From the NCBI RefSeq assembly GCF_029537485.1, contig NZ_JARPUS010000012.1:1-64000 (forward strand): a stretch of DNA of 64,000 nt. The letters are read 5' to 3'. Origin of the DNA: Pseudomonas sp. GOM6 (GTDB lineage Bacteria > Pseudomonadota > Gammaproteobacteria > Pseudomonadales > Pseudomonadaceae). Numbering within the stretch: the stretch's first letter is position 1; the number at the start of each line of letters is the position of its first letter. Made by a program: the position numbers and the translations under genes. Below are positions 38,737 through 48,920 of this stretch, piece by piece. Below the pieces are notes generated by a model. The model saw nothing but the letters and a program-made list of their open reading frames with translations. It was not told the DNA's origin and searched no databases.

Positions 38737-39036
38737 TCAGACTTCCACATCCACCCACAGTCCCTGGCGCGGTATTTCTTCCAGCAGTTTTTCTGCCTCG
38801 GCAGCGCCGCCCTCCAGCTCGGCCAGCTCCTCCGGGGTATAGCCGCGGCGCTGCCGGCGACGCTGCTCTTCGCGCAACAATTCCTCGGCCTCCTGGGGAT
38901 GGCGCTTATCCAGTCCTACCGCGCTCTCGTTGGCACTCTCGCTGGCCGGTGTCACCGGAGGAATGTCCGGGCGCGGCTTGACCACGTCCTGCTGGGCGGT
39001 CACCGGGGCCAAGCTGTGAGGAATAGGCGGTAGCAT
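38737..39036 (-). CDS. Hypothetical helical protein upstream of alkB
   Basis: The 99-residue product is Pro-rich in its first third and strongly helical, charged and Glu/Arg-rich in the middle (EAEELLREEQRRRQRRGYTPEELAELEGG). I recognise no domain of known function; similar proteins occur between alkB and rapA in other pseudomonads as I recall. CAGGGAGA precedes the ATG. It is divergent from rapA and heads the alkB unit. Confidence 0.7.
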   Translation of the reverse strand: MLPPIPHSLAPVTAQQDVVKPRPDIPPVTPASESANESAVGLDKRHPQEAEELLREEQRRRQRRGYTPEELAELEGGAAEAEKLLEEIPRQGLWVDVEV

Positions 39037-39199
39037 TGATTTTCTCCCTGATACCCAACTGTCGGCTGGACGGCCTCCTACTTAAGCCGGCACTCGCTAC
39101 ACTTTCGACTCGGGACGCATGCATTGATTCAGTGCAAACGTCGCTCTCGGCGCAGCGTTCCGCTAACATACGCGGCTTTTTTCGCAGCTGGGGCTTTCC

Positions 39200-42058
39200 A
39201 TGGCAAGTAGTGGCATTGTGCAGTATCAACCGGGACAACGCTGGATCAGCGACAGCGAGGCGGAACTCGGGCTCGGCACCATCCTCACTTCTGACGGCCG
39301 TCTGCTCACTGTGCTCTATCCGGCCACCGGCGAAACCCGCCAGTACTCCCTGCGTAACGCTCCGCTGACCCGCGTACGCTTCGCCCCGGGCGACGAGATC
39401 ACCCATTTCGAAGGCTGGAAGCTCACCGTGCAGGAAGTCGAGGACATCGACGGTCTGCTGGTGTATCACGGCTTCGATGCCGAGCACCGCCCGGTCAGCC
39501 TGCCGGAAACCCAACTGTCCAACTTCATCCAGTTCCGCCTGGCCAGCGACCGCCTGTTCGCCGGACAGATCGACCCGCTGAGCTGGTTCGCCCTGCGCTA
39601 TCACACCCTGGAGCACCAGAGCCGGCTGCTGCAGTCGAGCCTGTGGGGCCTGGGCGGCGCCCGCGCCCAGCCGATCGCCCACCAACTGCACATCGCCCGC
39701 GAAGTGGCCGACCGCATGGCGCCGCGCGTCCTGCTGGCCGACGAAGTGGGCCTGGGCAAGACCATCGAGGCCGGCCTGGTGATCCACCGCCAGCTGCTTT
39801 CCGGGCGCGCCAGCCGCGTGCTGATCCTGGTGCCGGAAAACCTGCAGCACCAGTGGCTGGTGGAGATGCGTCGCCGCTTCAACCTGGAAGTGGCGCTGTT
39901 CGACGCCGAACGCTTCGCCGAGAGCGATGCCGACAATCCCTTCGAGGACACCCAGCTGGCGCTGGTCGCCCTGGAGTGGCTGAAGGACAGCGAGAAGGCC
40001 CAGGACGCCGCCTTCGCCGCCGGCTGGGACCTGCTGGTGGTCGACGAAGCCCACCACCTGGTCTGGCACCCGGAAAAGGCCAGCGATGAATACCGCCTGG
40101 TCGAACAGCTGGCCGAGGTCATTCCCGGCGTACTGCTGCTCACCGCTACTCCAGAGCAGCTGGGCCTGGAAAGCCACTTCGCCCGCCTGCGCCTGCTCGA
40201 CCCGAACCGCTTCCACGACCTGGACGCCTTCCGTGCCGAGAGTGCCAACTACAAGCCAGTGGCCGAAGCCGTGCAGGAGCTGCTGGATCAGGGCCGCCTA
40301 TCGGAACAGGGCCACGCCACCATCTCGCGCTTCCTGGGTGCCGAAGGCGAAGCCCTGCTCGGCGCCGTGGCAGACGGCGACAGCGAAGCCAGCGCGCGCC
40401 TGATTCGCGAACTGCTGGATCGCCATGGCACCGGTCGCGTGCTGCTGCGCAATACCCGCGCCGCCGTGCAAGGCTTCCCCGAGCGCCAGCTGCATCCCTA
40501 TCCGCTGCCCAATCCGGTGGAATACATGGAGCTGCCGCTGGGCGAGCATGCCGAGCTGTACCCGGAAGTCAGCTACCAGTCGCAGCAGGACGGCGACGAG
40601 GAAGACCGCTGGTGGAAGTTCGACCCGCGCGTCGAGTGGCTGATCGATACGCTGAAGATGCTCAAGAAATTCAAGGTGCTGGTGATCTGCGCCCATGCCG
40701 AGACCGCACTGGACCTGTCCGACGCCCTGCGCGTGCGCTCCGGCATCCCGGCCACGGTATTCCACGAGGGCATGAGCATCCTCGAACGCGACCGCGCCGC
40801 CGCCTACTTCGCCGACGAGGAGTTTGGCGCCCAGGTACTGATCTGCTCCGAGATCGGCTCGGAAGGTCGCAACTTCCAGTTCAGCCATCACCTGGTGCTG
40901 TTCGACCTGCCGGCCCACCCGGACCTGCTGGAGCAGCGCATCGGCCGTCTCGACCGGATCGGTCAGAAGCACACCATCCAGCTGCACGTTCCCTATCTGG
41001 AGAACAGCCCGCAGGAACACCTGTTCCAATGGTATCACCAGGCGCTGAACGCCTTCCTCAACACCTGCCCCACCGGCAACGCCCTGCAACATCAATACGG
41101 CCCACGCCTGCTGGCCCTGCTGGAAAGCAACGGCGACGACGCCTGGCTGCAGCTGCTGGCCGAGGCCAAGGCCGAGCGCGAGCGTCTGGAAGGCGAGCTG
41201 CACAGCGGTCGCGACCGCCTGCTGGAGCTCAACTCCGGCGGTGCCGGCGAGGGTGAGCGCCTGGTCGAGGAAATCCATGAGCAGGACGACCAGTTCGCCC
41301 TGCCGATCTATATGGAAGAACTGTTCAACGCCTTCGGCATCGACAGCGAGGATCACTCGGAAAACGCCCTGATCCTGCGTCCCAGCGAGAAGATGCTGGA
41401 TGCCAGCTTCCCCCTGGGCGACGACGAGGCGGTGACCGTCACCTACGACCGCAACCAGGCACTGGCCCGCGAGGACATGCAGTTCCTCACCTGGGAACAC
41501 CCCATGGTGCAGGGCGGCATGGACCTGGTGCTGGCCGGCTCGATGGGCAACACCTCGGTGGCATTGATCAAGAACAAGGCGCTCAAGCCAGGCACCATAC
41601 TGCTGGAGCTGCTCTACGTCAGCGAAGTGGTGGCGCCCAAGGCCCTGCAACTGGCGCGCTACCTGCCGCCGGTGGCGCTGCGCTGCCTGCTCGACGGCAA
41701 CGGCAACGACCTGGCCAGCAAGGTCGCCTTCGACACCCTCAACGACCAGCTGGAAAGCGTGCCGCGCGCCAGCGCCAACAAGTTCGTGCAGGCCCAGCGC
41801 GACGTACTGGCCAAGCAAATCGGTGCCGCCGAGGCGAAAATGGCTCCACGTCATACCCAGCGGGTCGAGGACGCGCGCCACCGCTTCACGGCCAGCCTGG
41901 ATGAGGAACTGGCGCGCATGGTTGCCCTGCAGGCGGTCAACCCGACGGTGCGCGACAGCGAGATCGAGGCCCTGCGCAAGCAGCGCGAGAGCGGCCTGGC
42001 CTTCCTCGACAAGGCGGCGCTGCGCCTGGAGGCGATCCGCGTGCTGGTGGCCGGTTAA
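39200..42058 (+). CDS. rapA: RNA polymerase-associated ATPase RapA/HepA
   Basis: The 952-residue SWI2/SNF2 ATPase binds core RNA polymerase and helps recycle it. Two N-terminal Tudor-like domains (about 1-105) precede the helicase core, with Walker [14 protein letters not shown] (K187), DEAH box [10 protein letters not shown] (about 280) and C-terminal motifs [16 protein letters not shown] and [12 protein letters not shown]. Length is as in other RapA proteins. The ATG has only a weak GGGG site. It is monocistronic, ending in a clear terminator. Confidence 0.97.
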   Translation: MASSGIVQYQPGQRWISDSEAELGLGTILTSDGRLLTVLYPATGETRQYSLRNAPLTRVRFAPGDEITHFEGWKLTVQEVEDIDGLLVYHGFDAEHRPVSLPETQLSNFIQFRLASDRLFAGQIDPLSWFALRYHTLEHQSRLLQSSLWGLGGARAQPIAHQLHIAREVADRMAPRVLLADEVGLGKTIEAGLVIHRQLLSGRASRVLILVPENLQHQWLVEMRRRFNLEVALFDAERFAESDADNPFEDTQLALVALEWLKDSEKAQDAAFAAGWDLLVVDEAHHLVWHPEKASDEYRLVEQLAEVIPGVLLLTATPEQLGLESHFARLRLLDPNRFHDLDAFRAESANYKPVAEAVQELLDQGRLSEQGHATISRFLGAEGEALLGAVADGDSEASARLIRELLDRHGTGRVLLRNTRAAVQGFPERQLHPYPLPNPVEYMELPLGEHAELYPEVSYQSQQDGDEEDRWWKFDPRVEWLIDTLKMLKKFKVLVICAHAETALDLSDALRVRSGIPATVFHEGMSILERDRAAAYFADEEFGAQVLICSEIGSEGRNFQFSHHLVLFDLPAHPDLLEQRIGRLDRIGQKHTIQLHVPYLENSPQEHLFQWYHQALNAFLNTCPTGNALQHQYGPRLLALLESNGDDAWLQLLAEAKAERERLEGELHSGRDRLLELNSGGAGEGERLVEEIHEQDDQFALPIYMEELFNAFGIDSEDHSENALILRPSEKMLDASFPLGDDEAVTVTYDRNQALAREDMQFLTWEHPMVQGGMDLVLAGSMGNTSVALIKNKALKPGTILLELLYVSEVVAPKALQLARYLPPVALRCLLDGNGNDLASKVAFDTLNDQLESVPRASANKFVQAQRDVLAKQIGAAEAKMAPRHTQRVEDARHRFTASLDEELARMVALQAVNPTVRDSEIEALRKQRESGLAFLDKAALRLEAIRVLVAG

Positions 42059-42075
42059 TCCAGCCAGCAGAACGA

Positions 42076-42101
42076 AAAAGGGCAGCCTCGGCTGCCCTTT
42101 T
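42076..42101 (+). terminator. Intrinsic terminator after rapA
   Basis: AAAAGGGCAGCC pairs with GGCTGCCCTTTT around a two-base loop. A/T runs on both sides allow bidirectional action, also serving the convergent SDR gene. Confidence 0.9.
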
Positions 42102-42117
42102 CTATTTCCGCCGACAG

Positions 42118-42924
42118 TTACTGCGCCGCTTTGGCGCGCATCTTGTCGCTCATCACCGCCATTTCGTCGTAGATCGCCTGCGGGTGCTTGCGCTTGATCT
42201 CCCAGGCCATGCGGCCCTGCTCGTGCGGCAGGATCAGGAACTCGCCCTTGGCCACTTCATCGTGGATATAGCCGGCGATGTCGGCGGCAGTGATCGGGCT
42301 GTTCTCCAACAGTTTGCCGACCTGCTGCTTGACGTTCGGGTTGGGGCCACGGAACGAATCCAGCAGGTTGGTCTGGAAGAACGACGGGCAAACCACGTGC
42401 ACGCCGACATTCTCCGACTTCAGCTCGATCAGCAGGCTTTCCGACAACGCCAGCACGCCGGCCTTGGCCACGTTGTAGTTGCTCATCGCCGGGCCCTGCA
42501 TGATGGCCGCCATGGAAGCGATGTTGATGATCTTGCCCTGGCTGGCACGCAGCAGTGGCAGGAAAGCCTTGCAGCCCTTGATCACGCCCATCAGGTTGAT
42601 CGACAGCTGCCAGTCCCAGTCTTCCAGGCTGAGGTCGGCGAAGAAGCCACCCGCCGCCACACCGGCGTTGTTGACCAGTACATCGAGACCACCGAAGCGC
42701 TCCTCGCAGGCCTGGGCCACGGCCGTCAGCTGGCTGTAGTCACGCACGTCGCAGCGCATGGTGAAACCGTCGCCACCCGCCTCGCGTACCAGCTTTAAGG
42801 TTTCCGCCAGACCGGGTTCATTGACGTCACACAGCGCCAGGCGCCAGCCATCGCGGGCCCAGCGCAGGGCGATTTCGCGTCCCAGGCCGGAGCCTGCCCC
42901 AGTGATCATCATGCGGTTCTGCAT
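42118..42924 (-). CDS. Short-chain dehydrogenase/reductase
   Basis: The 268-residue classical SDR has the cofactor motif MITGAGSGLGREIAL, NNAGVAAGG, catalytic Ser in NIASMAA and the YNVAK motif (Tyr and Lys of YxxxK). The C-terminal 30 residues (QGRMAWEIKRKHPQAIYDEM) are typical of a Pseudomonas SDR subgroup of unknown substrate. The start MQNRMMITG follows AAGG. It is monocistronic and convergent with rapA. Confidence 0.88.
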   Translation of the reverse strand: MQNRMMITGAGSGLGREIALRWARDGWRLALCDVNEPGLAETLKLVREAGGDGFTMRCDVRDYSQLTAVAQACEERFGGLDVLVNNAGVAAGGFFADLSLEDWDWQLSINLMGVIKGCKAFLPLLRASQGKIINIASMAAIMQGPAMSNYNVAKAGVLALSESLLIELKSENVGVHVVCPSFFQTNLLDSFRGPNPNVKQQVGKLLENSPITAADIAGYIHDEVAKGEFLILPHEQGRMAWEIKRKHPQAIYDEMAVMSDKMRAKAAQ

Positions 42925-43039
42925 TCTGTTCTGCCTTGTTCGGTGGTGAAGTTGCAACGAGTGTATCCAAGGCAGGTCTCGCTGCAGCCCAGCATCAGGC
43001 CGATGAATGTCGTGGCCCAAGCCACTTGTCATGCCGCCG

Positions 43040-43405
43040 TCATCTGCGCTTCCAGCGCCAGATCAGCCACAGATAGACCGGCACATTGATCAGCAGTACC
43101 ACGGCACCAAGCCACAGCTGGACCTGCGGCGTGAGTCCGGCCGGATAGATAACGGGAATCAGGTAGTGCTCGACAAAACCACCGGTATAGCCGGCTTGTC
43201 CCGCCGCCTCACGCAAACGATTTTCCAGAGGCGTCAGCGGGCAATACAGGTGCAGCAACTCCACCGCAGCGCCCCAGGTGACTGCCGGCACATGCAGCCA
43301 GGCCAGGCGCGACCAGCACAACACGGCCAAGGCACCGAACAGGACAAAGAGGATAAAAGCCAGATGCAGCCACACCACTGCATCTGCAGCCAAACGCCAG
43401 AACAT
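43040..43405 (-). CDS. DUF2784 membrane protein
   Basis: The 121-residue protein has three to four hydrophobic helices and the DUF2784 hallmark segments VVWLHLAFILFVLFG, WGAAVELLHLYCPLTPLENRLR and FVEHYLIPVIYP. Function is unknown. The ATG at 43405 fits AGGTGG seven bases upstream better than the in-frame GTG three codons earlier. It lies upstream of, and co-directional with, the SDR gene about 115 bases away. Confidence 0.87.
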   Translation of the reverse strand: MFWRLAADAVVWLHLAFILFVLFGALAVLCWSRLAWLHVPAVTWGAAVELLHLYCPLTPLENRLREAAGQAGYTGGFVEHYLIPVIYPAGLTPQVQLWLGAVVLLINVPVYLWLIWRWKRR

Positions 43406-43499
43406 GTGTTCCACCTACCTTTTATCTACTCGTTACTTCCGGCTTACCGCGAAGACAGAATCTTTTCCGAAAATTTTCAATAAGTTAGCGCCAAGATGC

Positions 43500-43560
43500 G
43501 CAAGCTAAACATTCTTATTTATATTTAATTTTATATATAATTCAATAGCTTACATTTGAC
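43500..43560. promoter_or_regulatory. AT-rich promoter region of bfr
   Basis: About 60 bases are almost entirely A/T in an otherwise GC-rich region. A perfect TATAAT occurs at 43536-43541 but without a good -35, and TTGACG occurs at 43556-43561 without a good -10. The tract is more likely an UP-element, IHF or H-NS-type (MvaT) target than a single simple promoter. Confidence 0.4.
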
Positions 43561-43620
43561 GAAGGTCAGTATCGGGCGCAAACTTCCGTGATACCTGCCC
43601 CCACCAACTTGAGGTTCATC

Positions 43621-44091
43621 ATGAAAGGCGACAAGAAAGTCATCCAGCACCTGAACAAGATCCTCGGCAATGAATTGGTGGCGATCAACCAGTACTTCCT
43701 GCATGCCCGTATGTATGAGGACTGGGGCCTGGAAAAGCTCGGCAAGCATGAATACGACGAATCCATCGACGAGATGAAGCATGCCGACAAACTGATCAAG
43801 CGCATCCTCTTCCTCGAAGGTCTGCCCAACCTACAGGACCTGGGCAAGCTGATGATCGGCGAGAACACCAAGGAAATGCTGGCCAGCGACCTCAAGCTGG
43901 AACAATCCGCCATCGTTGACCTGAAAGCCGCCATCGCCTACTGCGAAAGCGTTGGCGACTACGGCAGCCGCGAACTGCTGGAAGATATCCTCGAAGCCGA
44001 GGAAGAGCATATCGACTGGCTGGAAACCCAGCTCGGCCTGATCGAGAAAGTCAGCCTGGAAAACTACCTGCAATCGCAGATGGACGAATAA
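43621..44091 (+). CDS. bfr: Bacterioferritin (haem-binding)
   Basis: The 156-residue subunit has the haem ligand M52 and the full ferroxidase set E18, E51, H54, E94, E127 and H130, so it is the catalytic haem-binding (BfrB-like) type. It stores iron as a 24-mer. The ATG follows TTGAGGTTCATC. Upstream lies an unusually AT-rich stretch that probably holds the promoter; I see no convincing Fur box. A terminator follows the stop codon. Confidence 0.96.
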   Translation: MKGDKKVIQHLNKILGNELVAINQYFLHARMYEDWGLEKLGKHEYDESIDEMKHADKLIKRILFLEGLPNLQDLGKLMIGENTKEMLASDLKLEQSAIVDLKAAIAYCESVGDYGSRELLEDILEAEEEHIDWLETQLGLIEKVSLENYLQSQMDE

Positions 44092-44109
44092 AAACAGCCT
44101 CTGTGCCCA

Positions 44110-44135
44110 AAGAGCCCCGCTACTGCGGGGCTCTT
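44110..44135 (+). terminator. Intrinsic terminator after bfr
   Basis: AAGAGCCCCGC pairs with GCGGGGCTCTT around TACT, followed by a T-rich stretch, 18 bases beyond the bfr stop. Confidence 0.88.
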
Positions 44136-44224
44136 GCTTTCACGAGCGACTGGGACTGCCGGCCTGACGTGGCGAGCATGCCCACAACCTGGTCACCATA
44201 GCCGCTACCCCGCACAAGCAGCAT

Positions 44225-44249
44225 AAAAAAGGGCAGCCCAGGGCTGCCC
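44225..44249 (-). terminator. Intrinsic terminator of the actP unit
   Basis: On the reverse strand GGGCAGCCC and GGGCTGCCC form a tight 9-bp stem with a one-base nominal loop, followed by six T residues. It lies about 25 bases past the actP stop codon. Confidence 0.9.
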
Positions 44250-44274
44250 AAATCACACGGAGCAATGGACTGTG

Positions 44275-45933
44275 TCAGTGCGCGACGGCGCCACTGGCAC
44301 CCAAGCCGGTTTGCGAACGAACAAACTGCGGGAAGAAGCGCGCGCGCTCTTCGCCAGCTTCCTGGGACTTGTCGGTGACCGAGAAGAACCAGATGCCGAC
44401 AAACGCTACCAGCATGGAGAACAGCGCCGGGTACTCGTACGGATACACCGGCGTGGCGTTGCCGAGAATCTGCACCCACACGGTCGGGCCGAGTACGGTC
44501 AGCGCCACGGCAGTCGCCAGGCCCAGCCAGCCGCCGAGCATGGCACCGCGGGTGGTCAGCTTCTTCCAGTACATGCTGAGGAACAGCACCGGGAAGTTGC
44601 AGCTGGCGGCGATGGAGAAGGCCAGGCCGACCATGAAGGCGATGTTCTGCTTCTCGAACAGGATGCCCAGACCGATGGCCAGCACGCCGAGCGCCACGGT
44701 GGTGATCTTCGATACGCGCAACTCATCCTTCTCGTTGGCCTTGCCCTTCTTGATCACGCTGGCGTACAGATCATGGGACACCGCCGAAGCACCGGCCAGG
44801 GTCAGACCGGCAACTACCGCCAGGATGGTGGCAAAGGCCACGGCGGAGATGAAGCCGAGGAACAGGCTGCCGCCCACTGCGTTGGCCAGGTGCACCGCCG
44901 CCATGTTGTTGCCACCGATCAGGCCGCCGGCGGCATCACGGAAGTCCGGGTTGGTGCCCACCAGCAGGATCGCGCCGAAACCTATGATGAAGGTCAGGAT
45001 ATAGAAGTAGCCGATGAACCCCGTGGCATAGAACACGCTCTTGCGGGCTTCCTTGGCGTCAGACACGGTGAAGAAACGCATCAGTATATGTGGCAGGCCG
45101 GCAGTACCGAACATCAGCGCCAGGCCCAGGGAGATCGCCGAGATCGGGTCTTTTACCAGGCCACCGGGGCTCATGATCGCCTCTCCTTTCGGGTGCACGG
45201 CAATGGCCTCGGAGAACAACTGACCGAAGTCGAAGTTGACGTGCTTCATCACCATCAGCGCCATGAAGGAGGCGCCGGAGAGCAGCAAGACCGCCTTGAT
45301 GATCTGCACCCAGGTAGTCGCCAACATGCCGCCGAACAGTACGTAGCAGACCATCAGTATGCCAACCAGCACGACGGCGACGTGGTAGTTGAGGCCGAAC
45401 AGCAACTCGATCAGCTTGCCGGCACCGACCATCTGCGCGATCAGGTAGAAGGCCACGACCACCAGCGAGCCGCTGGCCGACAGGGTACGGATCTGCTTCT
45501 GTCCGAGACGGTACGAAGCCACGTCGGCGAATGTGTACTTGCCCAGGTTGCGCAGGCGCTCGGCAATCAGGAACAGGATCACCGGCCAGCCGACTAGGAA
45601 GCCGATGGAGTAGATCAGCCCGTCATAACCCGAAGCGAACACCAGCGCGGAAATCCCCAGAAAGGACGCCGCCGACATGTAGTCGCCGGCAATCGCCAGG
45701 CCGTTCTGGAAACCGGTGATGCTGCCGCCTGCGGTGTAGAAGTCGGAGGTCGACTTGCTGCGCTTGGACGCCCAATAGGTGATGCCCATGGTGAAGGCGA
45801 CGAAGGCCACGAACATGATGATGGCCGAGAGGTTCAGCGGTTGGCGCTGTACTTCGCCCTCGATGGCACCGGCCGCCCACAGCGTGGGCGTCACGGCCAG
45901 CAGGCCGCAGGCGCCGAAAATACGCGAAGTCAT
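44275..45933 (-). CDS. actP: Cation/acetate symporter ActP
   Basis: The 552-residue sodium:solute symporter takes up acetate and other short carboxylates. A cleavable-looking N-terminus is followed by about thirteen membrane helices; ActP-typical segments are [34 protein letters not shown] and [15 protein letters not shown]. The ATG overlaps the stop of the upstream yjcH-type gene (ATGA), as is standard for this pair. Together with acs elsewhere in the window it covers acetate scavenging. Confidence 0.95.
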   Translation of the reverse strand: MTSRIFGACGLLAVTPTLWAAGAIEGEVQRQPLNLSAIIMFVAFVAFTMGITYWASKRSKSTSDFYTAGGSITGFQNGLAIAGDYMSAASFLGISALVFASGYDGLIYSIGFLVGWPVILFLIAERLRNLGKYTFADVASYRLGQKQIRTLSASGSLVVVAFYLIAQMVGAGKLIELLFGLNYHVAVVLVGILMVCYVLFGGMLATTWVQIIKAVLLLSGASFMALMVMKHVNFDFGQLFSEAIAVHPKGEAIMSPGGLVKDPISAISLGLALMFGTAGLPHILMRFFTVSDAKEARKSVFYATGFIGYFYILTFIIGFGAILLVGTNPDFRDAAGGLIGGNNMAAVHLANAVGGSLFLGFISAVAFATILAVVAGLTLAGASAVSHDLYASVIKKGKANEKDELRVSKITTVALGVLAIGLGILFEKQNIAFMVGLAFSIAASCNFPVLFLSMYWKKLTTRGAMLGGWLGLATAVALTVLGPTVWVQILGNATPVYPYEYPALFSMLVAFVGIWFFSVTDKSQEAGEERARFFPQFVRSQTGLGASGAVAH

Positions 45934-46241
45934 GGCTGCACCTCTTCGAGCACGGCCTGGTTGAGGCGATCAAACTCGCCATTGGCGCGCTTGACGTAGA
46001 TGCCGGTCAGTACGAAGGCCGAAAGAATCAGCCCAACGCCCAGCGGGATACCCCAGGTCATCGAAGAGCCGGCACTCAGCGGCGTACCGAGCAGGTGCGG
46101 CTCGAAAGCGATCAGCAGGATAAAGGCCAGGTACAGGCCAAGCATGATGGCGGAGAGTATCCAGGCGAAGCGGTCGCGCTTGGCAACCAATTCCTGGAAG
46201 CGCGGATTCTCTTCAATCCGCTTGTAGATGCTGTCATTCAT
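45930..46241 (-). CDS. yjcH: DUF485 (YjcH) membrane protein, partner of ActP
   Basis: The 103-residue protein has two membrane helices (about 25-47 and 62-85) and the DUF485 N-terminus [18 protein letters not shown]. It is the usual small partner gene upstream of actP and overlaps it by four bases. The ATG follows AGGACCACGACAA. The promoter must lie in the 290-base gap before the DUF2061 gene. Confidence 0.92.
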   Translation of the reverse strand: MNDSIYKRIEENPRFQELVAKRDRFAWILSAIMLGLYLAFILLIAFEPHLLGTPLSAGSSMTWGIPLGVGLILSAFVLTGIYVKRANGEFDRLNQAVLEEVQP

Positions 46242-46532
46242 TTGTCGTGGTCCTCATCGGCAGGGTGCCGGTGAGGCCACTCTGAAAGGGCTGGAAGGCC
46301 CGAGGCAGACGACCTTAGTCGAATCACAGTGGATTTCACGACCAAAGTAGTAGGCGCTGCCACCTTGAAGCACAGGGGCCGCTGAAGCGTCATCAAGAGC
46401 AAAAATAAATCGATTAATTCAAATCAATATTCAATAACTATTGAAGCCATCGGCAAGGCCAATTTCTTCTCCGCTCAAGGCGGGACTAACTTGAGCACCT
46501 AAAGATAACCATTCGCATTGTCGAGGTGCATC

Positions 46533-46754
46533 ATGCTCAAGACCTTTACCTTCACCCTCATGCACTTCTGCATCGCTTTCAGCGTGGCCTACGCCCTCAC
46601 CGGCAGTATCGCCGTGGGCGGCCTGGTCGCGGCGGTCGAACCCCTGTGCAACTCGGTCGGTTTCTACTTTCACGAAAAGATCTGGCAGCGCTTCGAAAAA
46701 CCGGGCAAGGCCGACAAGATCCCCAAACACGCCTGGTTGCACCACCACGCCTGA
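46533..46754 (+). CDS. DUF2061 membrane protein
   Basis: The 73-residue protein matches DUF2061: MLKTFTFTLMHFCIAFSVAYALTG, a second hydrophobic segment GGLVAAVEPLCNSVGFYFHEKIW, and the His-rich C-terminus HAWLHHHA. Two membrane helices are expected and function is unknown. CGAGGTGCATC gives the start. The upstream gap is AT-rich near 46400-46440. Confidence 0.87.
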   Translation: MLKTFTFTLMHFCIAFSVAYALTGSIAVGGLVAAVEPLCNSVGFYFHEKIWQRFEKPGKADKIPKHAWLHHHA

Positions 46755-46819
46755 GCGGTGCGCCGGCGGGCGCTCTTGGTTAAGATGCGCGGCTTTGCCA
46801 CCACGTATCCGCAGCCACC

Positions 46820-48373
46820 ATGACCTCCAGCCCGCGCTCGCCCGTCCTGCCCTATTCATTTGCCCTGCTGCTGGCTCTTCTGGCACTCGGCGCCGTCTGG
46901 TACAGCGTCGGCAAACCCGAAGAACTGGCCGACGTCGCCAGCGCGACACACAAGCTGCAGTGCGCCTCCTACACCCCGTTCGGCAAGGATCAGTCGCCTT
47001 TCGACCAACCGCTGCAGATTCGTCGTGAACAAATAGAAATCGACTTCGTTCAGCTCGCCAAGCGCTTCGAGTGCGTGCGCACCTATTCGCAGATCGGCCT
47101 GGAAGAGGTGCCTGAACTGGCACGCAAGCATGGTCTCAAGCTGCTGGCGGGCGCCTGGGTCAGCAGCAACCCGGTGGACACCGAACGGGAAATTGCAGCA
47201 CTGATTGCCAACGCCAAGGCCAACCCGGACGTGATCGATGCCGTGATCGTCGGCAACGAGGCCCTGCTGCGCAAAGAGGTCACCGGCAGCCAACTGGTCA
47301 AGCTGATCGAGCGGGTCAAGGCCGAGGTCACGCAACCGGTGACCTACGCCGATGTCTGGGAGTTCTGGCTGCAATACCCGGAAGTGGCGCCAGCGGTGGA
47401 CTTCATCACCATCCACCTGCTGCCGTACTGGGAAGACGATCCCACCGGCATCGATGCCGCGCTAAATCAGGTGGCCAACGTGCGTCGCACCTTTGGCAAT
47501 GCCTACGCCCCCAAGGACATTCTGATCGGCGAAACCGGCTGGCCCAGCGAGGGTCGCCAGCGCGAGACAGCGCTGCCGAGCCGGGTCAATCAGGCACTGT
47601 TTATCCGCGGTTTCATCAAACTGGCCGAGGACAACGGCTGGAAGTACAACCTGATCGAGGCCTTCGATCAGCCCTGGAAGCGTGACAGCGAGGGTGCCGT
47701 CGGTGGTTATTGGGGCCTGTTCGACGCCGACCGCCAGGATAAGGGCATCCTCACCGGCCCGGTGTCCAACCTGCCGAACTGGCCAAACTGGCTGGGCGCC
47801 AGCGCCCTGCTGATGCTCGCCGCCCTGGGCATCGCCGGCCGCCCGGCGTCGAACCGCGCCGCCTGGCTGCTGCCATTGACGGCCGCCCTCGGCGCCGCCT
47901 GCATACTGGGCTGGAGTGAACTGGCGCTGATCACCAGCCGCTACTGGGGCGAATGGCTGTGGGCCGTCGCCCTGCTCGGCCTCAACCTGCTGGTACTGGC
48001 CCACACCATGTTGGCCCTGTCGGCCCGCGCCGGCTGGCGCGAGCGCGCCTTCGCCTGGCTGGAAGCCCGTGGCGGCTGGTGGCTGGCTGCTGCCGGCTTC
48101 GCCGGCGCGGTGCTGATGCTTGGCCTGGTGTTCGACTCACGCTACCGCAGCTTCCCCAGCATGGCCCTGCTGCTACCGGCACTGGTCTACCTGTGTCGTC
48201 CGGTACAGGCGCCGCGCCGCGAGCTCGCCCTGCTCACCCTGATCATCGCTGCCGGCATCGCGCCCCAGCTGTACCAGGAAGGCCTGCACAACCTGCAGGC
48301 CATCGGCTGGGCGCTGACCAGCACGCTGCTGGCGGCTGCTCTGTGGCGCGGCCTGCGTCACTCGCCTCGCTGA
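46820..48373 (+). CDS. Glycoside hydrolase family 17-like protein with C-terminal membrane domain
   Basis: The 517-residue protein has an N-terminal membrane anchor (about 12-30), a GH17-like (beta/alpha)8 domain (about 45-310) and seven or so membrane helices (about 320-510). The likely acid/base is Glu in VIVGNEALLR and the nucleophile Glu in ILIGETGWPS. Related Pseudomonas proteins are annotated as beta-1,3- or beta-1,6-glucan synthases/transglycosylases acting on periplasmic glucans. The substrate here is not shown by sequence. It appears monocistronic and ends ten bases before the convergent small membrane gene. Confidence 0.83.
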   Translation: MTSSPRSPVLPYSFALLLALLALGAVWYSVGKPEELADVASATHKLQCASYTPFGKDQSPFDQPLQIRREQIEIDFVQLAKRFECVRTYSQIGLEEVPELARKHGLKLLAGAWVSSNPVDTEREIAALIANAKANPDVIDAVIVGNEALLRKEVTGSQLVKLIERVKAEVTQPVTYADVWEFWLQYPEVAPAVDFITIHLLPYWEDDPTGIDAALNQVANVRRTFGNAYAPKDILIGETGWPSEGRQRETALPSRVNQALFIRGFIKLAEDNGWKYNLIEAFDQPWKRDSEGAVGGYWGLFDADRQDKGILTGPVSNLPNWPNWLGASALLMLAALGIAGRPASNRAAWLLPLTAALGAACILGWSELALITSRYWGEWLWAVALLGLNLLVLAHTMLALSARAGWRERAFAWLEARGGWWLAAAGFAGAVLMLGLVFDSRYRSFPSMALLLPALVYLCRPVQAPRRELALLTLIIAAGIAPQLYQEGLHNLQAIGWALTSTLLAAALWRGLRHSPR

Positions 48374-48383
48374 ATCGACCTGG

Positions 48384-48746
48384 TCAGGCCTGCGCCCGCA
48401 CCAGGCGCAGGCCTGCCAGCACCAGTGCGAAAACCGCCAGGCTGGCGCTGTACAGCACCAGCGCCGGCAGACCCAGCAACAGGGCCAGCACCGCCAGGGC
48501 TCGCCCCGAGTAGCCTGGAATGAAGAAGGCGATCACGGCAGCAACCAATGCCGCCCAGGCAATCAGCCGGAAATGGATGAGATACCCCAACCCCGCTCGC
48601 GCCTGGCACTCCCAGCGCGCCGCATCCTCCAGGCACAGCCCTACCCAGCGCGTATCCTCCATCAAGGCGAAACGCACACCGTAGCTGGCTGCCAACCAGG
48701 ACGACAGCAGCACGAACAACAGCACAACGGGTACATGGCGGGACAT
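48384..48746 (-). CDS. Hypothetical small membrane protein
   Basis: The 120-residue protein has three hydrophobic helices (about 5-25, 55-78 and 82-110) and a short loop with two cysteines (GLCLEDAARWECQARAGLGY) that would face the periplasm. I recognise no characterised family. It converges with the GH17 gene. The start is acceptable but the ribosome site is modest. Confidence 0.7.
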   Translation of the reverse strand: MSRHVPVVLLFVLLSSWLAASYGVRFALMEDTRWVGLCLEDAARWECQARAGLGYLIHFRLIAWAALVAAVIAFFIPGYSGRALAVLALLLGLPALVLYSASLAVFALVLAGLRLVRAQA

Positions 48747-48920
48747 TCACGGACTCCAGCGTGGAAAGCCGCCCAGCTTAATCGGCCCAGCGACAGGCAC
48801 AAGATCGCGCGCTAAATTTCGCGCTCAACTGTCAAAGCCCTAACTGCTTTACCTGCACGCTTGCACTTGTCACTCGAGCAGTATTCACTCCCCTTACCCC
48901 CATGCCACAGGGAAACGGCC

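Noticed and set aside
40298..41881. 527-codon reverse frame within rapA
   Set aside because: Antisense shadow of the RapA helicase domain; Gln/His/Leu-rich with no motif.
46414..46427. TTAATTCAAATCAA as an Anr box for the DUF2061 gene or yjcH
   Set aside because: One mismatch to the consensus, in an AT-rich stretch, and no -10 at the required distance.
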